Source: a virus
DNA: 20,102 bases
Virus record (IMG/VR): IMGVR_UViG_3300025816_000090
Span: 1-20,102 of that record
Strand: one strand, 5' to 3'
Positions within the stretch are counted from its first letter, which is position 1. Every line of letters starts with the position of its first letter. The position numbers and the translations under genes are program-made. The notes under the pieces are model-generated. The model worked only from the letters and a program-made list of their open reading frames with translations, did not search any database and was not told where the DNA came from. Positions 17,301 through 20,102 of the stretch are shown piece by piece.

Positions 17301-17697
17301 TGGTACAGCAATTAGAGTTACAGATACTCCTGTAATTGACGTACCATCTTTGACTGGAGTTGGATTTAGAGGAACTCCTATTATGCAAACAACCGTCGTT
17401 CCTGAAGAAGTATTTGCACCTGAAGATATAATCCAAGTTACAGATTTGGTTGGTCTCACACAAAATGGTTATGTCAATGGCAAACCTTACTATGGCAGTG
17501 TATTCTCCAGAGATGGTAGATTATTTGCTGGAATCTATGAAACAACTGGAGAATTAGTTCCTGTTTATGCAACTCTTCAAGAGAGTATTGCTAATAGAGT
17601 TACCACTAGACCTTCTGCAATCCTTAGACAGGGTACAAGTGCCAACAGTAACAATCCTAACCTTAATATTCCGGGAACTCCTCAAAATCTCATCTAG
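11395..17697 (+). CDS. Giant modular virion protein with four PA14-like units
   Basis: A 2100-residue protein. Residues 1-72 form a small domain (RDITVGYISTDRGYIQNVSI). A Gly-rich linker (about 120-160) and a DGGILDIVVTAGGFGY beta module (160-220) follow. Repeated units then fill about 343-1830: A (VYGQG...FTSEDG...FTFKP) at 343, 603 and 1421; B (IFAD-x-x-x-S-x-N-D-N-D-D) at 434, 831 and 1646; C (F-x-N-x-x-x-I-S-P followed by G-x-Y and D-x-G-x-I-L-x-x-x-G, PA14-like) at 492, 925, 1285 and 1734; D (DDNP-x-x-x-G-x-A) near 746, 1081 and 1566. A C-terminal Gly/Ser/Thr linker precedes a final 120-residue domain. PA14 folds bind carbohydrate in many proteins, so a host-surface or peripheral baseplate role is plausible. 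No enzyme signature was seen, and no clear ribosome binding site precedes the ATG. No T4 counterpart is recognised. Confidence 0.75.
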   Translation: MSFNIFGPTQKRDITVGYISTDRGYIQNVSILDANNYAFKNPGTIFIVQTRDGVKYFNINDVNNLKPDDIIPSNTAADGTCQGVVGLNPQTIGDAVAIGTGSPGNTSNPHNFLPRGPYAQLPDQDATGGDGSGGNGGDIPTGLGPAPTGIGTVGTGGPIVVISGCGGVGAAAVPIIGNDGGILDIVVTAGGFGYRCPPKVSVIDPNRRGSGVVATSVIGVTTSPTLITYDSEDDFEIYDFDPANGIPGLTGYGNRVGPNGEDLGDWDPSLYATFAQDPIGIEIARYQKFLRELKKPWWSTRKETPLNVAFGNKKDRVKHDVQHWEWDGDSKLKSGPNTQYKDVEFEVFTQGGNQADRGMMFKFVSEDGSHKFQFKAESYKDSRKTKVTKKIRVNTTYLITASGSFKGGGVEQGLVGNLGRNSKEIKGNNKKGSTIFADFVKSSNDNDDLQIRATQGRFTATGERKFEGHSTTDLEYRFDVKGPGIDKKIKPSFMNNYAISPVPASDVPGSDFAGRWCTFDWEEDFPYAGEYVFRGMADNIGKMYLDNELIMEAKHFRGDPLPSNVVKKTVEAGVHKIKVDLYNAPQKATVSTTVTNNTQDEKKKVPVNFEVYGQGSKRNTAINMVFTSEDGKHSFTFKPEELKGSKYDYKKTVRVFPNTQYKVQAVSTHKIKGNTPSRRSETKLPIVITGNSSTSGLEVNDSGKRIRYDDDATNGFDENAQLRIVSSSPGVNAKFSSDGTELLVKGSGDVTLKFSWDDNPSTSGLAVGKLTVGGQVFQQINEKGSQTKTVTVGSNVSGSRDQTVNLVPEQGTLKSNAFKKGKQKENATRSNVIFADIVGSANDNDDMQVRCSEGTFVPTNRRKITGTGPKGEQTRNTWDLTFTVNAKPSLKPKDSGTNVTEIFNTTDYIGKADRKLWRTNLYNNASFLNEYGICPFNTVTKKNEDYDGTHVIRWEHITFPADGNYQIEIQVDDKVKLFIGNRTGVGAMGIGNGLKNVDDGGDEVIIEKDGFVGSSNRSTGKSTYTRFFKKGQYRIRAELYQKPGGDFGFNGRKSYGQKDGSNISARFVNRDGKNYLKVDGSGTAEISFRLRVDDNPRISGVFASKVKIGRPPNDYVLLSRRRSGGRYKEKEIITGSDIFEAGREYLIENIGSSRGTGSIIKNSGRTIEYDDNIGNGFDENADLSIVKIKNKQGSPNKGLNPMALAIRIRADVIETTRISPRTWNQNPMGAAFTIDAPLPPIPISPKPISEGRCPDNPTWTTRFSGGNEKWWPVTHKFRDGSRSWSKFMNRFAISPIPPLGTINSDGGGIVYRNTWNIDILHAGFYALKGTVDNGGRILVDGTERMRGGYFPTATFSAPADVPQGRLAGFRETSPPMHKFYLDEGKHTITVEVENQKTLKQKKVEKKIFSTQDWRNNKVPQGRVPVDFDVYGQGSKSNKQINFVFTSEDGKDSFTFKPKETKGNYNYSRQVKVLPGMNYKVQAVATGKLNSGKQEYPLEFDGLNSANQGPVNSIEVSGKNSTNQNDTLKLRDGDGSDANAKFTIISTSPGVSAKFSDDGKKLLTNGNGDVTIRLKWDDNPRTAGVAVKSIKIGGKTWRQSGQKGEQDQTLSTTKGSTDLVPEQGTLKRGSFGKSKDKGAKESSNGSDVIFADIIGSLNDNDDIQVRASVGEFTPSNKRKGVQGTSGQGTQKRNTWDLTFKVEGDNPTQVKAQGSVTYSGPRLFVIKSGSAVRLWSKFMQRNAVSPFIPPIDLDSENHLGDRTYIWKDVNFFESGQYKFLFQSDDGAILYINGNKVAESKSDFRGEASPTYTELSSGKYEVKVVCNNVRLNRNVLTGNNPTGFALKIMKDVVISEKSFPWTTNPVGISAMLIPPPCPKVVIGKGIVTDIIVRDPGNGNGPETSIGTPTIVTIKDIETTLPGINYDPDDIALINDIPVTIDVDNFGRIIKINVPTGGSGTGSGTSGTGSGTSGTAIRVTDTPVIDVPSLTGVGFRGTPIMQTTVVPEEVFAPEDIIQVTDLVGLTQNGYVNGKPYYGSVFSRDGRLFAGIYETTGELVPVYATLQESIANRVTTRPSAILRQGTSANSNNPNLNIPGTPQNLI
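13422..13437 (+). repeat. GC-rich palindrome inside the giant modular gene
   Basis: TTCGC (13422-13426) and GCGAA (13433-13437) form a 5-bp stem around a GGCGCA loop. It is a GC-rich patch in an AT-rich gene, encoding S-R-R-S-E at the end of unit A copy 2 (near residues 676-681). The matching place in unit A copy 3 (near 15860) lacks it. It could be a small inserted repeat or only a local loop variant. Confidence 0.5.
17260..17307 (+). repeat. 21-bp in-frame tandem repeat (GTGSGTS units)
   Basis: Two identical 21-base units (17260-17280 and 17281-17301) plus six bases of a third encode Gly-Thr-Gly-Ser-Gly-Thr-Ser. They form a flexible linker before the last domain of the giant protein. Perfect identity at the base level suggests recent expansion or ongoing slippage. 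Confidence 0.9.
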
Positions 17698-17722
17698 ATA
17701 GTAAGTAAATTATAATATAAAA

Positions 17723-18355
17723 ATGCCAACTAATCCCACCACTAGTAATGATAGATTACCTAAGAAATCTGGGGGTGGCAATAACTTAAAGCAGAACTTT
17801 ACTGCCATTAAATATGGTAATGACCACGGGTCAATTGCTTTTGGTAAAATTCATAAGAAAGCAGATGTAACGTCTGATATTATGCTTGCTGCTTCTGATG
17901 GCGAACATTTTATGTCCATGGATAAAGATGGGCAGAGGACTGGTTGGACAACTATCATGAGTCCTGGAAACTTTCAGGTTGAGTGTGGAAGCAATAGAGA
18001 AGAAAGCGATGATGCTTGTATGATTAATGCCAAGAATGGTAACATTGACATTATCGCCACAAATGGTAAAATAAGATTACAGGCAACCGATATTGAACTT
18101 ATTGCTGTAGGAGGTTCAGTTGATAAAGGTAACATTAGAGTTAGTGCAACTGAAAATTTCTCTGTAGATGCAAAGAAAGTTCTTCTTTCATCAAAGGTTA
18201 ATACCAAAATTGCTTCAGCAGGTATCACCGAAGTTGTTGGAAACAGTTGCCTCAAAATCTATGGTTCTGTTATTCGTGGAGTTAGTGATGCATGTTCCGT
18301 TAAAGACTCTAAAGTCGGTGGTCAAAGATATCAACAACAGCAAAATCAAGTATAA
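17723..18355 (+). CDS. Beta-helix spike or needle-like protein (gp5 C-terminal-like)
   Basis: A 210-residue protein with no recognisable enzyme motif. Residues about 105-190 show short alternating strands separated by Gly/Asn turns (GNIDIIATNGKIRLQATDIE, then NIRVSATENFSVDAKKVLLS). This pattern resembles the trimeric beta-helix needle of T4 gp5 and VgrG-type spikes. The N-terminal 30 residues are polar and likely flexible, and the C-terminus is Gln-rich. Since the gp5-like protein at 9512-11356 has no such helix, this gene may supply the needle as a separate chain. The start lies 25 bases after the previous stop without a good ribosome binding site. The needle role is inference from strand pattern and context; a general baseplate protein is the alternative. 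Confidence 0.55.
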   Translation: MPTNPTTSNDRLPKKSGGGNNLKQNFTAIKYGNDHGSIAFGKIHKKADVTSDIMLAASDGEHFMSMDKDGQRTGWTTIMSPGNFQVECGSNREESDDACMINAKNGNIDIIATNGKIRLQATDIELIAVGGSVDKGNIRVSATENFSVDAKKVLLSSKVNTKIASAGITEVVGNSCLKIYGSVIRGVSDACSVKDSKVGGQRYQQQQNQV

Positions 18356-18357
18356 AC

Positions 18358-19119
18358 ATGTCATTTAATTTAGACGATGCCAACATAGGCGGACAAGTAA
18401 AATGTGGTACGGGCATCTTCCCTGCCATTGGTGAAGGTGTGACTAGAATCAATGGTTCTGGTGGTTTTGAAGGACCTGTGGTTATTGGAGCTCCAGGATC
18501 ATTCCCAACTCCATATGCCACACTTAATCTTGCACCTTTAGTCAATATTGATTCTCCTCCTCCATTCACCCCTGGTGGATTACCTATGGGACTGAGCAAT
18601 CCATATTCTCTTTGCTGCTCTGCTAATGCTGCTATCATGGGCAACCTTGATGTTAATTTTAATGTGCAGGCAGGACTAATGGTTTCTGGTGCCATTGTTC
18701 GGGATTATAGTGGTAACTATTTGGCAGCAAAGAAAGACTTTGATATCCCACACCCAACCAAAGATGATTGGAGACTACGGCACGTTGCACCAGAGGCACC
18801 AACAGCAGATGTGTATATTAGGGGGAGAGTAACAAACAAAACTGAAATCATCTTCCCTACATATTGGAAAGGATTGGTTGATTGGACAACAATCACAGTC
18901 AATCTAACTCCAATTGGAGCACATCAGAATGTAATTGTAAAGAGAATTGATGAAGAGAAGGTATATCTCCAAGCACATGGAGGTATGCCAATCAATTGCT
19001 TCTATCACATCTATGGGGAGAGACAAGATTGTGAAAGAAATATAGCAGAATACGAAGGAACATCTCCCGAAGATTATCCAGGAGATAATAGTCAATATCT
19101 ACAATCAGGTAAAGTTTAA
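18358..19119 (+). CDS. Virion structural protein, first of a paralogous pair
   Basis: A 253-residue protein starting two bases after the previous stop. The N-terminal 125 residues are Gly/Pro-rich and beta-like (NLDVNFNVQAGLMVSGAIVR). Residues about 127-240 form a conserved domain: DFDIPHP, LRHVAPEAP, YIRGRVTNKTEI, YWKGLVDWTTITVNLTPIG, INCFYHIYGER, then YEGTSPEDYPGDNS. I recall this domain from cyanophage virion proteins of unnamed function, often next to tail-fibre-like segments. The neighbour at 19131 carries the same domain. There is no enzyme signature. A peripheral baseplate or fibre-associated part is the likeliest role, by context only. Confidence 0.6.
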   Translation: MSFNLDDANIGGQVKCGTGIFPAIGEGVTRINGSGGFEGPVVIGAPGSFPTPYATLNLAPLVNIDSPPPFTPGGLPMGLSNPYSLCCSANAAIMGNLDVNFNVQAGLMVSGAIVRDYSGNYLAAKKDFDIPHPTKDDWRLRHVAPEAPTADVYIRGRVTNKTEIIFPTYWKGLVDWTTITVNLTPIGAHQNVIVKRIDEEKVYLQAHGGMPINCFYHIYGERQDCERNIAEYEGTSPEDYPGDNSQYLQSGKV

Positions 19120-19130
19120 GGAAAATTATT

Positions 19131-19907
19131 ATGCCATCAACTAATAGAGAAGGGGCAGCTGCTCCATCAGAAGCAGGCGAACTCATAGACGGTCCAGATA
19201 CACAAGATTGTAGTAAACACCCAGGTGGTTGGGGAGTTCCAATGTCAGATCCTGAGTATATTTGGTATGGAAATAAAAGTGAGGATGATTACCCAAAGGA
19301 AGCATGTTTGCCCTATCATCATATAAATGCACAGATTGATAACTTTCAAATAAACCAAACACTAACTGGTAATATTGCAAATTTTTCTAGTACTGTAACT
19401 GCACCGAATTTTAATGGTCTTGCTTCAAATGCAACAACCGCAAAATCAATTGGTGGTGCATTTGATGCTCCACATTTAACTAAACCAGGAAAAAGAGTTA
19501 GACACTTGATTCCTGAGGGACCAGAGGCAGGAATTTATATTAGAGGAAAATTAAAGGACTCAAATATAATTGAACTACCAGATTATTGGGATGGGCTTGT
19601 TGATCCAGAAAGTATTACCGTAACTTTAACTCAAATTGGATATTCTCAAGACTTGATTGTAGATAAGATTGAATGGGGGAAAATTATTAAAATTAAATCT
19701 GGTCTTGGAGCAAACATTAACTGTTTTTATGAAGTCTGGGCAGAGAGATGGTTAAATCCTCAAGATCATAGTGAAAAACTTCATGTTGTTTATGATGGAG
19801 AGACACCAGATGACTATCCAGGAGACAACAGCAGAATTTTGATAGGTGGTTGGGATTATGACAGGAGAGACCCTCTGACAGGAGAGAGACTTGACAAAGA
19901 TGCCTGA
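19131..19907 (+). CDS. Virion structural protein, second of a paralogous pair
   Basis: A 258-residue protein with ribosome binding site AAGGA at 19118-19122, overlapping the previous stop. The first 60 residues differ from the neighbour and contain several Cys, Pro and Trp. Residues 70-105 (TLTGNIANFSSTVTAPNFNG, then ASNATTAKS) look like a fibre shaft segment. Residues about 112-245 repeat the neighbour's domain: VRHLIPEGPEAGIYIRGK, YWDGLVDPESITVTLTQIG, INCFYEVWAER, then YDGETPDDYPGDNS. A charged tail of about 15 residues follows and overlaps a promoter for the next gene. The function is unknown; duplication followed by divergence of the N-terminus is the simplest history. Confidence 0.65.
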   Translation: MPSTNREGAAAPSEAGELIDGPDTQDCSKHPGGWGVPMSDPEYIWYGNKSEDDYPKEACLPYHHINAQIDNFQINQTLTGNIANFSSTVTAPNFNGLASNATTAKSIGGAFDAPHLTKPGKRVRHLIPEGPEAGIYIRGKLKDSNIIELPDYWDGLVDPESITVTLTQIGYSQDLIVDKIEWGKIIKIKSGLGANINCFYEVWAERWLNPQDHSEKLHVVYDGETPDDYPGDNSRILIGGWDYDRRDPLTGERLDKDA

Positions 19908-19919
19908 ATGCTCTATAAT
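19891..19919 (+). promoter_or_regulatory. Consensus sigma70 promoter
   Basis: TTGACA (19891-19896), a 17-base spacer and TATAAT (19914-19919) give both hexamers and spacing at full consensus. The -35 lies within the last codons of the preceding gene and its TGA (19905-19907) falls in the spacer. Transcription would start near 19926, about 20 bases before ATG 19947. Host-type promoters of this kind drive early genes in T4-like cyanophages. Confidence 0.8.
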
Positions 19920-19946
19920 ACCTAGGTAATCAAACGAACCCCATCT

Positions 19947-20102
19947 ATGGACAACAACGATGAGTATAGTTTTGCAGACTCTGCATTTGAGACTGCTCAA
20001 GATGACTACCTCACACGCTGCGTTGCGGACCCCGTGAAGCGTAAGTTCTACCTGTACTCTGAGCAAGGTGACGAAAAAGTTCTTGATTGTGAAACCGTGG
20101 AC
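19947..20102 (+). CDS. Small conserved phage protein, 5' part (runs off the window)
   Basis: The frame is open from ATG 19947 to the window end, 52 codons so far. It begins MDNNDEYSFADSAFETAQDD and continues with YLTRCVADPVKRKFYLYSEQ. The acidic N-terminus and the KRKFYLYS segment resemble small unnamed cyanophage proteins I have seen, but I recognise no function. Base composition shifts to higher GC around 20011-20040, unlike the structural genes. No Shine-Dalgarno sequence is visible in the short leader. The perfect sigma70 promoter just upstream suggests early expression, unlike the block before it. Confidence 0.6.
   Translation, partial: MDNNDEYSFADSAFETAQDDYLTRCVADPVKRKFYLYSEQGDEKVLDCETVD

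Noticed and set aside
16957-17463. Long minus-strand reading frame opposite the end of the giant gene
   Set aside because: Its protein is Cys/Thr/Asn-rich low complexity created by the complement of the Gly/Ser/Thr repeat codons, and there is no promoter or ribosome binding site.
17711-17716. TATAAT just before the needle-like gene
   Set aside because: It lies seven bases from the ATG with no -35 hexamer at proper distance; it is probably AT-rich spacer sequence.

Overview
The window reads as the tail and baseplate-hub section of a T4-like marine cyanomyovirus (a phage of Prochlorococcus or Synechococcus). The grounds are recognisable T4-type hub proteins (a tube or tube-cap fragment, a gp26-type protein, a gp27-type hub and a gp5-type OB-fold protein), an AT-rich genome with tightly packed genes all on the + strand, T4-like late promoter boxes, and a small protein ending in the cyanobacterial CP12 C-terminal motif. 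No tRNA, CRISPR array, transposon or attachment site was seen. No gap between genes exceeds about 50 bases.

Layout: (1) 2-535, C-terminal part of a tail-tube or tube-cap protein. (2) 587-1306, a gp26-type hub/assembly protein that ends on an in-frame U UUU UUC slippery heptamer. A -1 shift there runs into a 59-residue ORF (1309-1488), giving an arrangement like the lambda G/GT tail-assembly chaperone. (3) 1478-4549 and 4551-7913, two large consecutive proteins with tape-measure character. They share an N-terminal hydrophobic motif, and the second also carries a tail-lysozyme domain and a LAS-type (M15-like) metallopeptidase site. (4) 7937-9280, gp27-like hub. (5) 9285-9512, CP12-like protein. 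(6) 9512-11356, gp5-like OB-fold protein with no recognisable lysozyme domain. (7) 11395-17697, a 2100-residue modular protein with four PA14-like units. (8) 17723-18355, a beta-helix needle-like protein. (9) 18358-19119 and 19131-19907, two paralogous virion proteins. (10) 19947 to the window end, the start of a small gene behind a perfect sigma70 promoter.

How they fit together (inference): regions 1-8 would build the tail tube end, the hub, the length ruler and the cell-puncturing spike. The gp5 functions of T4 look split over three genes: OB collar in region 6, muralytic domain in region 3, needle in region 8. The giant protein and the two paralogues are probably peripheral baseplate or fibre-like parts. 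The CP12-like gene is the exception: it is probably metabolic, yet it is translationally coupled inside the structural operon. The strong host-type promoter at the right end suggests that the late structural block stops there and an early-expressed gene begins.
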